DNA of 64,000 bases from Loripinus fragilis (GCA_964019695.1 OZ026524.1:32609664-32673663), one strand, 5' to 3'; shown: positions 1 to 12,394, counted from the stretch's first letter. A program made the numbers and translations. The notes: generated by a model from the sequence alone, not told the origin.

Positions 1-126
1 CTAGATTGTCTATCAATGTAGCTGCACTGTCTTTTAATTTTCTTATACTGTCTGTTAGAGTAGCTACACTGTCTATTAGTGTTCATATTCTGTCTGTTCG
101 TGTAGCTAGACTGTCTATTAGTGTAG
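1..126 (+). repeat. Representative stretch of the 21-bp monomers (63-bp trimer order)
   Basis: Shown as a type example of the fine structure. Translated in the open + frame the dominant order across the window is LSISVAR, LSISVAT, LSNSVPR. This means a GA-type monomer, a CA-type monomer, then the AATAGTGTTCC monomer, so the second-order period is 63 bp. Supporting this, paralogous long copies differ by exact 63-bp losses: the copy at 14840-14880 lacks three monomers present near 11290-11370, and the region before the third SINE lacks three monomers present before the first. Coordinates here are illustrative, not a boundary. Confidence 0.6.
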
Positions 127-133
127 CTACACT
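120..133. repeat. Perfect 14-bp palindrome at CA-type monomer junctions (example)
   Basis: AGTGTAGCTACACT equals its own reverse complement. It arises wherever a GTGTAGCTA monomer ends in CA and is followed by CTGTCT, which happens hundreds of times in the window. GA-type junctions (AGTGTAGCTAGACT) break it at one base pair. The site is therefore spaced at about 21, 42 or 63 bp through the array. Confidence 0.9.
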
Positions 134-943
134 GTCAAATAGTGTACCTAGACTGTCTATTAGTGTAGCTAGACTGTCTATTAATGTAGCTACACTGTCT
201 TATAGTGTTCTTAGACTGTCTATTAGTGTAGCTACACTGTCTAATAATGTTCCTATACTGTCTACTAGTGTAGCTAGACTGTCTATTAGAGTAGCTACAC
301 CGTCTTATAGTGTCCCTAGACTGTCTATTAGTGTAGCTATATTGTCTATCAATATAGCTACACTGTCTATTAGTTTTTAAAGACGGTCTGTTAGTGTAGC
401 TAGACTGTCTACTAGTGTAGCTACATTGTCTTTTGATGTTCCTAGACTGTCCGTAAGTGAAGCTAGATTTTCTATCAATGTAGCTACACTGTCTATAAGT
501 TTTCGTATACTGTCTGTTAGAGTAGCTACACTGTCTATTAGTGTTCATATACTGTCTGTTAGTGTAGCTAGGTTGTCTATTAGTGTAGCTACACTGTCTA
601 ATAGTGTTCCTAGACTGTCTATTAGTGTAGCTACATTGTCTAATAGTGTTCCTAGACTGTCTACTAGTGTAGCTAGACTGTCTATTAGTGTAGCTACACT
701 GTCTAATAGTGTTCCTAGACTGTCTATTAGTGTAGCTAGATTGTGTATCGATATAACTACACTGTCTATTAGTTTTCAAAGACGGTCTGTTAGTGTAGCT
801 AGACTGTCTACTAGTGTAGCTACATTGTCTATTGATGTTCCTAGACTGTCCGTTAGTGTAGCTATATTGTCTATCAATGTAGCTACACTGTCTTGTAATT
901 TTCTTATACTGTCTGTTAGAGTAGCTACACTATCTATTAGTGT

Positions 944-1318
944 TCATATACTGTCTCTTCGTGTATCTAGACTGTCTATTAGTGTAGCTACACTGTCTAA
1001 TAGTGGTCCTTGTCTGTCTATTAGTATAGCTAGATTGTCTATCAATATAGCTACACTGTCTATTAGTTTTCCTATACTGTCTGTTAGTGTAGCTAGACTG
1101 TCTACTAGTGTAGCTACATTGTCTATTAGTGTTCCTAGACTGTCTATTAGTGTAGCTAGACTGTCTATTTGAGTAGCTAGATTGTCTATCAATATAGCTA
1201 CACTGTCTATTAGTTTTCCTATACTGTATGCTAGTGTAGCTAGACTGTCTACTAGTGTAGCTACATTGTCTATTGATGTTCCTAGACTGTCCGTTAGTGT
1301 AGCTAGATTGTCTATCAA
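944..1318 (-). other. Recurrent 124-codon heptad ORF (LATLIDS frame), example
   Basis: A - strand ORF of 124 codons built of 7-residue repeats of type LATLIDS, VATLVDS, LGTLIDN and IGKLIDS. The first residue of each heptad is L, V or I and the fourth is almost always L, the pattern of an a/d coiled-coil seam. Near-identical ORFs of the same length occur at 15115-15489, 20141-20515, 26844-27218 and 43131-43505, with shorter versions elsewhere. No promoter, splice site or flanking non-repeat coding sequence is seen. It is probably a passive consequence of a 21-bp stop-free monomer. Translation cannot be excluded from sequence alone. Confidence 0.2.
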
Positions 1319-1797
1319 TGTAGCTACACTGTCTATCAGTTTTCTTATACTGTCTGTTAGAGTAGCTACACTGTCTATTAGTGTTCATATTCTGTCTGTT
1401 CGTGTAGCTAGACTGTCTATTAGTGTAGCTACACTGTCAAATAGTGTTCCTAGACTGTCTATTAGTGTAGCTACACTGTCTAATAGTGTTCCTAGACTGT
1501 CTACTAGTGTAGCTAGACTGACTATTAGTGAAGCTACACTGTCTATTAGTGTTCTTAGACTGTATTTTAGTGTAGCTAGACTGTCTATTAGAGTAGCTAG
1601 ATTGTCTATCAATATAGCTACACTGTCCATTAGTTTTGCTATACTGTATGTTAGTGTAGCTAGACTGTCTACTAGTGTAGCTACATTGTCTATTGATGTT
1701 TCTATACTGTCCATTAGTGTAGCTAGATTGTCTATCAATGTAGCTACACTGTCTATAAGTTTTCTTATACTGTCTGTTAGAGTAGCTACACTGTCTA

Positions 1798-1830
1798 TTT
1801 GTTTTCATCGACGGTCTATTAGTTAGCCAC
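1798..1830 (+). repeat. Module-boundary monomer pair (TTGTTTTCATCGACGG + 20-bp monomer)
   Basis: A distinctive monomer containing TTGTTTTCATCGA is followed by a 20-bp monomer CGGTCTATTAGTTAGCTACA that has lost one base from AGTGTAGC. The pair recurs about 30 times, near 3581, 5301, 6601, 8342 (truncated), 10642, 14207, 15551, 16511, 17873, 19297, 20577, 22800, 24690, 27280, 28892, 35370, 37220, 39092, 41099, 43569, 44176, 47687, 49522, 50067, 51115, 53366, 57707, 59447, 62115 and 63521. The lost base puts TAG in the open + frame, so + ORFs repeatedly end in FHRRSIS followed by stop. Next comes a conserved CTGTCTATTAGAGTTCATAG monomer. It is therefore the best landmark of the higher-order unit. 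Spacing varies from about 0.5 to 3.6 kb. Confidence 0.9.
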
Positions 1831-4800
1831 ACTGTCTATTAGAGTTCATAGACTGTCTGTTAGTGTAGCTAGACTGTCTATTAGTGTAGCTACACTGTCT
1901 AATTGTGTTCCTAGACTGTCTATTAGTGTAGCTAGAATGTCTACTAGTGTAGCTACACTGTCTTATAGTGTTCTTAGACTGTCTATTAGTGTAGCTGGAC
2001 TGTCTTATAGTGTAGCTAAACTGTCTAATAGTGTTCCTAGACTGTCTATTAGTGTAGCTAGACTGTCTATTAGGGTAGCTACATTGTCTAATAGTGTTCC
2101 TAGACTGTCTATTAGTGTAGCTACACTGTCTAATAGGGTTCCTAGACTGTCTATTAGCGTAACTAGATTGTTTATCAATGTAGCTACACTGTCTATTTGT
2201 TTTCATAGACGGTCTATTAGAGAAGCTACACTGTCAATAAGTGTTCATAGACTGTCTGTTAGTGTAGCTGGACTGTCTATTAATGTAGCTACACTGTCTT
2301 ATAATGATCCATGACTGTCTATTAGTGTAGCTAGATTGTCTATTAGTGTAGCTACACTGTCTTATAGTGTTCCTAGACTGTCTATTAGTGTAGCTAGACT
2401 GTCTATTAGTGTAGCTACACTGTCTATTAGTGTTCATAGACTGTCTGTTAGTGTAGCTAGACTGTCTATTAGTGAAGCTACACTGTCTAATAGTGTTCCT
2501 AGACTGTCAATTAGTGTAGCTAGATTGTCTATCAATATAAATACACTGTCTATTAGATTTCATAGACGGTCTGTTAGTGTAGGTAGACTGCCTACTAGTG
2601 TAGCTACATTGTCTATTGATGTTCTTAGACTGTCCGTTAGTGAAGCTAGATTGTCTATCAATGTAGCTACACTGTCTATTAGTTTTCTTATACTGTCTTT
2701 TAGAGTAGCTACACTGTCTATTAGTGTTCATATACTGTCTGTTAGTGTAGCTAGACTGTCTATCAGTGTAACTACACTGTCTAATAGTGTTCCTAGACTG
2801 TCTTTTAGTGTAGCTAGATTTTCTATTAGTGTAGCTACACTGTCTACTAGTGTTCCTAGACTGTGTACTAGTGTAGCTAGACTGTCTATTAGTGTAGCTA
2901 CACTGTCTAATAGTGTTTCTAGAATGTCTATTAGTGTAGCTAGATTGTGTAACAATATAGCTACACTGTCTATTAGTTTTCATAGACGGTCTGTAAGTGT
3001 AGCTAGACTGTCTACTAGTGTAGCTACATTGTATATTGATGTTCCTAGACTGTCCGTTAGTGTAGCTAGATTGACTATCAATGTAGCTACACTGTCTTTT
3101 AATTTTCTTATACTGTCTGTTAGAGTAGCTACACTGTCTATTAGTGTTCATATACTGTCTGTTCGTGTAGCTAGACTATCTATAAGTGTAGCTACACTGT
3201 CTAATAGTGTTCCTAGACTGTCTATTAGTGTAGCTAGATTGTCTATCAATATAGCTACACTGTCTATTAGTTTTCCTATACTGTCTGTTAGTGTAGCTAG
3301 ACTGTCTACTAGTGTAGCTACATTGTCTATTAGTGTTCCTAGACTGTCTATTAGTGTAGATAGACTGTCTATTAGCGTAGCTAGATTGTCTATCAATATA
3401 GCTACACTATCTATTAGTTTTCCTATACTTTATGTTAGTGTAGCTAGACTGTCTACTTGTGTAGCTATATTGTCTATTGATGTTCCTAGACTGTCCGTTA
3501 GTGTAGCTAGATTGTGTATCAATGTAGCTACACTGTCTATTAGTTTTCTTATACTGTATGTTAGAGTAGCTACATTTTCTATTTGTTTTCATCGACGGTC
3601 TATTAGTTAGCTACACTGTCTATTAGAGTTCATAGACTGTCTGTTAGTGTAGCTAGATTGTCTATTAGTGTAGCTACACTGTCTAATAGTGTTCCTAGAC
3701 TGTCTATTATTGTAGCTAGACTGTCTATTAGTGTAGCTACAATGTCTTATAGTGTTCCTAGACTGTCTATTAGTGTAGCTAGACTGTCTATTAGTGTAGC
3801 TTCACTGTCTAATAGTGTTCCTAGACTATCTATTAGTGTAGCTACACTGTCTAATAGTCTTCCTAGACTGTCTGTTAGTGTAGCTAGACTGTCTATTAAT
3901 GAAGCTACACTGTCTTATAGTGTTCCTAGACTGTCTATTAGTGTAGCTAGATTTTCTATTAGTGTAGCTACACTGTCTAATAGTGTTCCTAGACTGTCTT
4001 TTAGTGTAGCTAGAATGTCTATTAGTGTAGCTACACTGTCTATTAGTGTTCATAGACTGTCTGTTAGTGTAGCTAGACTGTCTATTAGTGTAGCTAGACT
4101 GTTTTATAGTGGTCCTAGACTGTCTATTAGTGTAGCTAGATTGTCTATTAGTGTAGCTACACTGTCTAATAGTGTTCCTACACTGTCCACTAGTGTAGCT
4201 AGACTGTCTATCAGAGTAGCTTCACTGTCTAATAGTGTTCCTAGACTGTCTATTAGTGTAGCTAGATTGTCTATCAATATAGCTACACTGTCTATTAGTT
4301 TTCATTGACTGTCTGTTAGTGTAGCTTCACTGTCTTCTAGTGTAGCTAAATTGTCTATTGATGTTCCTAGACTGTCCGTTAGTGAAGCTAGATTGTCTAT
4401 CAATGTAGCTACACTGTCTATTAGTTTTCTTATACTGTCTGTTAGAGTAGTTAGACTGTCTATCAGTGTAGCTAGATTGTCTATTAGTGTAGCTACACTG
4501 TCTAATAGTGTTCCTAGACTGTCTATTAGGTTAGCTAGACTGTCTATTAGTGTAGCTACACTGTCTAATAGTGTTCCTAGACTGTCTTCTAACGTAGCTA
4601 GACTGTCTATTAGTGTATCTACACTGTCTAATAGTGTTCCTAGACTGTCTATTAGTGTAGCTAGATTGTGTATCAATATAGCTACACTGTGTATTAGTTT
4701 TCATAGACGGTCTGTTAGTGTAGCTAGACTGTCTACTAGTGTAGCTACATTGTCTATTGATGTTCCTAGACTGTCCGTTAGTGTAGCTAGATTGTATATC

Positions 4801-4976
4801 AATGTAGCTACACTGTCTTTTAATTTTCTTATACTGTCTGTTAGAGTAGCTACACTGTCTATTAGTGTTCATATACTGTCTGGTGTGTAGCTAGACTGTC
4901 TATTAGTGTAGCTACACTGTCTAATAGTGCTCCTAGACTGTCTATTAGTGTAGCTAGATTGTCTATCAATATAGCT

Positions 4977-7576
4977 ACACTGTCTCTTAGTTGTCCTATA
5001 CTGTCTACTAGTGTAGCTAGACTGTCTACTAGTGTAGCTACATTGTCTATTAGTGTTCCTAGACTGTCTATTAGTGTAGCTAGACTGTCTATTAGAGTAG
5101 CTAGATTGTCTATCAATATAGCTACACTGTCCATTTGTTTTCCTATACTGTATGTTAGAGTAGCAAGACTGTCTACTAGTGTAGCTACATTGTCTATTGA
5201 TGTTTCTAGACTGTCCGTTAGTGTAGCTAGATTGTCTATCAAGGTAGCTACACTGTCTATTAGTTTTCTTATACTGTCTGTTAGAGTAGCTACATTGTCT
5301 ATTTGTTTTCATCGACGGACTATTATTTAGCTACACTGTCTATTAGAGTTCATAGACTGTCTGATAGTGTAGCTAGACTGTCTATTAGTGTAGCTACACT
5401 GTCTAATAGTGTTCCTAGACTGTCTACTAGTGTAGCTAGACTGTTTAGTAGTGTAGCTACACTGTCTTATAGTGTTCCTAGACTGTCTATTAGGTTAGCT
5501 AGACTGTCTATTAGTGTAGCTACACTGTCTAATAGTGTTCCTAGACTGTCTATTAGTGTAGCTAGACTGTCTATTAGAGTAGCTACACTGTCTAATAGTG
5601 TTTCTAGACTGTCTATTAGTGTAGCTACACTGTCTAATAGTTTTCCTAGACTGTTTGTTTGCGTACCTAGATTGTCTATCAATGTAGCTACACTGTCTAT
5701 TTGTTTTCATAGACGGTCTATTAGAGAAGGTACACTGTCTATTAGTGTTCATAGACTGTCTGTTAGTGTAGCTAGGCTGTCTATTAATGTAGCTACACTG
5801 TCTTATAGTGTTCCTAGACTGTCTATTAGTGTAGCTAGATTGTCTATTAGTGTAGCTACACTGTCTTATAATGTTCCTAGACTGTCTATTAGTGAAGCTA
5901 CACTGTCTATAAGTGTAGCTACACAGTCTATTGGTGTTTCATAGACTGTCTGTTAGTGTAGCTAGATTGTCTATCAATATAGCTACACTGTCTATTATTT
6001 TTTGGAAGGTCTGTAATTGTAGATAGACTGTCTACTAGTGTAGCTACATTGTCTATTGATGTTCCAAGACTGTCCGTTAGTGAAGCTAGATTGTCTATCA
6101 ATGTAGCTACACTGTCTATTAGTTTTCTTATACTGTCTGTTAGAGTAGCTACACTGTCTTTTAGCGTTCATGTACTGTCTGTTAGTGTAGCTACACTGTC
6201 AATCAGTGTAGCTACACTGTCTAATAGTGTTCCTACACTGTCTATTAGTGTAGCTAGATTGTATATTAGTTTAGCTACACTGTCTCTTAGTTGTCCTATA
6301 CTGTCTACTAGTGTAGCTAGACTGTCTACTAGTGTAGCTACATTGTCTATTAGTGTTCCTAGACTGTCTATTAGTGTAGCTAGACTGTCTATTAGAGTAG
6401 CTAGATTGTCTATCAATATAGCTACACTGTCCATTAGTTTTCCTATACTGTATGTTAGAGTAGCAAGACTGTCTACTAGTGTAGCTACATTGTCTATTGA
6501 TGTTTCTAGACTGTCCGTTAGTGTAGCTAGATTGTCTATCAAGGTAGCTACACTGTCTATTAGTTTTCTTATACTGTCTGTTAGAGTAGCTACATTGTCT
6601 ATTTGTTTTCATCGACGGACTATTATTTAGCTACACTGTCTATTAGAGTTCATAGACTGTCTGATAGTGTAGCTAGACTGTCTATTAGTGTAGCTACACT
6701 GTCTAATAGTGTTCCTAGACTGTCTATTAGTGTAGCTAGACTGTTTAGTAGTGTAGCTACACTGTCTTATAGTGTTCCTAGACTGTCTATTAGGTTAGCT
6801 AGACTGTCTATTAGTGTAGCTACACTGTCTAATAGTGTTCCTAGACTGTCTATTAGTGTAGCTAGACTGTCTATTAGAGTAGCTACACTGTCTAATAGTG
6901 TTTCTAGACTGTCTATTAGTGTAGCTACACTGTCTAATAGTTTTCCTAGACTGTTTGTTTGCGTACCTAGATTGTCTATCAATGTAGCTAAACTGTCTAT
7001 TTGTTTTCATAGACGGTCTATTAGAGAAGGTACACTGTCTATTAGTGTTCATAGACTGTCTGTTAGTGTAGCTAGGCTGTCTATTAATGTAGCTACACTG
7101 TCTTATAGTGTTCCTAGACTGTCTATTAGTGTAGCTAGATTGTCTATTAGTGTAGCTACACTGTCTTATAGTGTTCCTAGACTGTCTATTAGTGAAGCTA
7201 CACTGTCAATAAGTGTAGCTACACAGTCTATTGGTGTTTCATAGACTGTCTGTTAGTGTAGCTAGATTGTCTATCAATATAGCTACACTGTCTATTATTT
7301 TTTGGAAGGTCTGTAATTGTAGATAGACTGTCTACTAGTGTAGCTACATTGTCTATTGATGTTCCAAGACTGTCCGTTAGTGAAGCTAGATTGTCTATCA
7401 ATGTAGCTACACTGTCTATTAGTTTTCTTATACTGTCTGTTAGAGTAGCTACACTGTCTTTTAGCGTTCATGTACTGTCTGTTAGTGTAGCTAGACTGTC
7501 AATCAGTGTAGCTACACTGTCTAATAGTGTTCCTACACTGTCTATTAGTGTAGCTAGATTGTATATTAGTTTAGCT
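4977..7576 (+). repeat. Direct tandem duplication, 1300-bp period
   Basis: Positions about 4977-6276 and 6277-7576 are near-identical (offset 1300). Shared private markers include CTCTTAGTTGTCCTATACTG at the start of each, ATCGACGGACTATTATTTAG at 5310 and 6610, GTTTGTTTGCGTACC at 5653 and 6953, and the odd TATTATTTTTTGGAAGG at 5992 and 7292. Only a few substitutions separate the copies, so the event is recent. 1300 is not a multiple of 21 because the unit carries shortened or lengthened monomers. Confidence 0.93.
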
Positions 7577-10030
7577 ACACTGTCTAATAGTGTTCCTAGA
7601 CTGTCTACTAGTGTAGCTAGACTGTCCATTAGTGTAGCTACACTGTCTAATAGTGTTCCTAGACTGTCTATTAGTGTAGCTAGATTTTCTATTAGTGTAG
7701 CCTCACTGTCTAATAGTGTTCCTAGTCTGTCTTTTAGTGTAGCTAGACTGTCTATTAGTGTAGCTACACTGTCTAATTGTGTTCCTTGACTGTCTACTAG
7801 TGTAGCTAGACTGTCTATTAGTGTAGCTACACTGTCTAATAGTGTTCCTAGTCTGTCTATTAGTGTAGCTAGATTGTGTATCAATATAGCTACACTGTCT
7901 ATTAGTTTTCCTATACTGTCTGTTAGTGTAGCTAGACTGTCTACTAGTGTAGCTACATTGTCTATTAGTGTTCCTAGACTGTCTATTAGTGTAGCTAGAT
8001 TTTCTATTAGTGTAGTCCCACTGTCTAATAGTGTTCCTAGTCTGTCATTTAGTGTAGCTAGACTGTCTATTAGTGTAGCTTTACTGTCTAATAGTGTTCC
8101 TAGACTGTCTACTAGTGTAGCTAGACTGTCTATTAGTGTAGCTACACTGTCTAATAGTGTTCCTAGTCTGTCTATTAGTGTAGCTAGATTGTGTATCAAT
8201 ATAGCTACACTGTCTATTAGTTTTCCTATACTGTCTGTTAGTGTAGCTAGACTGTCTACTAGTGTAGCTACATTGTCTATTAGTGTTCCTAGACTGTCTA
8301 TTAGTGTAGCTAGACTGTCTGTTAGAGTAGCTAGATTGTCTATTCATCGACGGTCTATTACTTAGCTACACTGTCTATTAGAGTTCATAGACTGTCTGTT
8401 AGTGTAGCAAGACTGTCTATTAGTGTAGCTACACTGTCTAATAGTGTTCCTAGACTGTCTATTAGTGTAGCTAGACTGTCTACTAGTGTAGCTACACTGT
8501 CTTATAGTGTTCCTAGACTGTCTATTAGTGTAGCTAGACTGTCTATTAGAGTAGCTACACTGTCTAATAGTGTTCCTAGACTGTCTATTAGTGTAGCTAC
8601 ACTTTCTAATAGTGTTTCTAGACTGTCTATTAGTGTAGCTACACTGTCTAATAGTGTTCCTAGACTGTCTGTTAGCGTAACTAGATTGTTTATCAATGTA
8701 GCTACACTGTCTATTTGTTTTCATTGACGGTCTATTAGAGAAGCTAGACTGTCTATTACTGTTCATAGACTGTCTGTTAGTGTAGCTAGACTGTCTATTT
8801 ATGTAGCTACACTGTCTTATAGTGTTCCTAGACTGTCTATTAGTGTAGCTAGATTGTCTATAAGTGTAGCTACACTGTCTAATAGTGTTCTTACACTGTC
8901 TATTAGTGTAGCTAGATTGTCTATCAATATAGCTACACTGTCTATTAGTTTCCCTATACTGTCTGTTAGTGTAGCTAGACTGTCTACTAGTGTAGCTACA
9001 TTGTCTATTAGTGTTCCTAGACTGTCTATTAGTGTTCCTAGACTATCTATTAGCGTAGCTAGACTGTCTACTAGTGTAGCTACACTGTCTTATAGTGTTC
9101 CTAGACTGTCTATTAGTGTAGCTAGACTGTCTTTTAGAGTAGCTGCACTGTCTAATAGTTTTCCTAGACTGTCTAATGGTGTAGCTATACTGTCTAATAG
9201 TGTTCCTAGACTGTCTATTCATGTAGCTAGACTGTCTATTAGAGTAGCTACACTGTCTAATAGTGTTCCTAGACTGTCTATTAGTGTAGCTACACTGTCT
9301 AATAGTGTTCCTAGTCTGTCTGTTAGCGTAAGTAGATTGTTTATCAATGTAGCTACACTGTCTATTGGTTTTCATAGACGGTCTATTAGAGAAGCTACAC
9401 TGTCCATTAGTGTTCATAGACTGTCTGTTAGTGTAGCTAGACTGTCTATTTATGTAGCTACACTGTCTTATAGTGTTCCTAGACTGTCTATTAGTGTAGC
9501 AAGATTGTCTATTAGTGTAGCTACACTGTCTTATAGTGATCCTATACTGTCTATTAGTGTAGCTAGACTGTCTAATAGTGTAGCTACACTGTCTATTAGT
9601 GTTCATAGACTTTCTGTTAGTGTAGCTACACTGTCTATTAGTGTAGGCTACACTGTCTTATAGTGTTCCTAGACTGTCTATTAGTGTAGCTATATTGTCT
9701 ATTAGTGTAGCTACACTGTCTAATAGTGTTCCTAGACTGTCTACTAGTGTAGCTAGGCTGTCTATTAGAGTAGCTACACTGTCTAATATTGTTCCTAGAC
9801 TGTCTATTAGTGTAGCTAGATTGTCTTTCAGTATAGCTACACTGTCTATTAGTTTTCATAGACGGTCTGCTAGTGTAGCTAGACTGTCTACTAGTGTAGC
9901 TACATTGTCTATTGATGTTCCTAGACTGTCCGATAGTGAAGCTAGATTTTCTATCAATGTAGCTATACTGTCTATTAGTTTTCTTATACTGTCTGTTAGA
10001 GTAGCTACACTGTGTATTAGTGTTCAAATA

Positions 10031-10046
10031 CTGTCTGTTAGCTAGA
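10031..10046 (+). repeat. 16-bp deletion monomer (CTGTCTGTTAGCTAGA)
   Basis: A monomer that lost TGTAG between two TAG triplets, a microhomology-type deletion. The same derived monomer appears at 13595-13610, 15898-15913, 18747-18762, 28278-28293 and 55514-55529, always after a monomer related to GTGTTCATATA. It marks one lineage of modules and shifts the + reading frame. Shared descent by duplication is the simplest explanation. Confidence 0.85.
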
Positions 10047-10666
10047 CTGTCTATCAGTGTAGCTACACTTTCTAAAAGTGTTCCTAGACTGTCTATTAGT
10101 GTAGCTAGATTTTCTAATAGTGTAGCTACACTGTCTAATAGTGTTCCTAGTCTGTCTTTTAGTGTAGCTAGACTGTATATTAGTGTAGCTACACTGTCTA
10201 ATATTGTTCCTAGACTGTCTACTAGTGTAGCTAGACTGTCTATTAGTGTAGCTACACTGTCTAATAGTGTTCCTAGTCTGTCTATTAGTGTAGCTAGATT
10301 GTGTATCAATATAGCTACACTGTCTATTAGTTTTCCTATACTGTCTGTTAGTGTAGCTAGACTGTCTACTAGTGTAGCTACTTTGTCTATTAGTGTTCCT
10401 ACACTGTCTATTAGTGTAGCTAGACTGTCTATTTGAGTAGCTAGATTGTCTATCAATATAGCTACACTGTCTATTAGTTTTCCTATACTGTATGCTAGTG
10501 TAGCTAGACTGTCTACTAGTGTAGCTACATTGTCTATTGATGTTCCTAGACTGTCCGTTAGTGTAGCTAGATTGTCTATCAATGTAGCTACACTGTCTAT
10601 CAGTTTTCTTATACTGTCTGTTAGAGTAGCTACACTGTCTATTTGTTTTCATCGACGGTCTATTAG

Positions 10667-12394
10667 TTAGCTACACTGTCTATTAGAGTTCATAGACTGT
10701 CTGTTAGTGTAGCTAGACTGTCTATTAGTGTAGCTAAACTGTCTAATAGTGTTCCTAGACTGTCCATTAGTGTAGCTAGACTGTCTACTAGTGTAGCTAC
10801 ACTGTCTTATAGTGTTCCTAGACTGTCTATTAGTGTAGCTAGACTGTCTATTAGAGTAGCTACACTGTCTATTAGTGTTCATAGACTGTCTATTAGTGTA
10901 GCTACACTGTCTAATAGTGTTCCTAGACTGTCTATTAGTGTAGCTAGACTGTCTATTAGAGTAGCTACACTGTCTAATAGTGTTTCTAGACTGTCTATTA
11001 GTGTAGCTACACTGTCTAATAGTGATTTTAGACTGTCTGTTAGCGTAACTAGATTGTTTATCAATGTAGCTACACCGTCTATTTGTTTTCATAGACGGTC
11101 TATTAGAGAAGCTACACTGTCTATTACTGTTCATAGACTGTCTGTTAGTGTAGCTAGACTGTCTATTTATGTAGCTACACTGTCTTATAGTGTTCCTAGA
11201 CTGTCTATTAGTGTAGCTAGATTGTCTATAAGTGTAGCTACACTGTCTTATAGTGTTCCTAGACTGTCTATTAGTGTAGCTAGACTGTCTATTAGTGTAG
11301 CTACACTGTCTATTAGTGTTCATAGACTGTCTGTTAGTGTAGCTAGACTGTCTATTAGTGTAGCTACACTGTCTAATAGTGTTCCTAGACTGTCTATTAG
11401 TGTAGCTAGATTGTGTATCAATATAGCTACACTGTCTATTAGCTTTCATAGACGGTCTGTTAGTGTAGCTAGACTGTCTACTAGTGTAGCTGCATTGTCT
11501 ATTGATGTTCCTAGACTGTCCGTTAGTGTAGCTAGATTGTCTATCAATGTAGCTACACTGTCTTTTGATTTTCTTATACTGTCTATTAGAGTAGCTACAC
11601 TGTCTATTAGTGTAGCTAGACTGTCTATTAGAGTAGCTACACTGTCTAATAGTGTTCCTAGACTGTCTATTAGTGTAGCTACACTTTCTAATAGTGTTCC
11701 TAGACTGTCTATTAGTGTAGCTAGACTGTCTATTAGAGTAGCTTAACTGTCTAATAGTGTTTCTAGACTGTCTATTAGTGTAGCTACACTGTCTAATAGT
11801 GTTCCTAGACTGTCTGTTAGCGTAACTAGATTGTTTATCAATGTAGCTACACTGTCTATTTGTTTTCATTGACGGTCTATTAGAGAAGCTAGACTGTCTA
11901 TAAGTGTTCATAGACTGTCTGTTAGTGTAGCTAGACTGTCTATTTATGTAGCTACACTGTCTTATAGTGTTCCTAGACTGTCTATTAGTGTAACTAGATT
12001 GTCTATCAGTGTAGCTACACTGTCTTATAGTGTTCCTAGACTGTCTATTAGTGTAGCTAGACTGTCTATTAGTGTAGCTACACTGTCTATTAGTGTTCAT
12101 AGACTGTCTGTTAGTGTAGCTAGACTGTCTATTAGTGTAGCTACACTGTCTAATAGTGTTCATAGACTGTCTATTAGTGTAGCTAGATTGTGTATCAATA
12201 TAGCTACACTGTCTATTAGTTTTCATAGACGGTCTGTTAGTGTAGCTAAACTGTCTACTAGTGTAGCTGCATTGTCTATTGATGTTCCTAGACTGTCCGT
12301 TAGTGTAGCTAGATTGTCTATCAATGTAGCTACACTGTCTTTTAATTTTCTTATACTGTCTGTTAGAGTAGCTACACTGTCTATTAGTGTTCAT
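10667..12394 (-). other. Longest - strand satellite ORF (SSYTNRQ frame), 575 codons
   Basis: The longest minus-strand open frame: heptapeptides SSYTNRQ, CSYTNRQ and SRNTIRQ repeated with little variation. The composition (S, Y, T, N, R, Q, with regular Cys) is unlike a globular protein, and there is no signal peptide or unique domain. It starts in ordinary satellite and ends because the 20-bp monomer changes phase. I regard it as non-coding. Confidence 0.1.

Noticed and set aside
10667..12394. Cys-containing SSYTNRQ repeats as a knottin-like or secreted peptide family
   Set aside because: No signal peptide, no processing sites, and Cys spacing simply follows the 14- or 21-residue monomer pattern.
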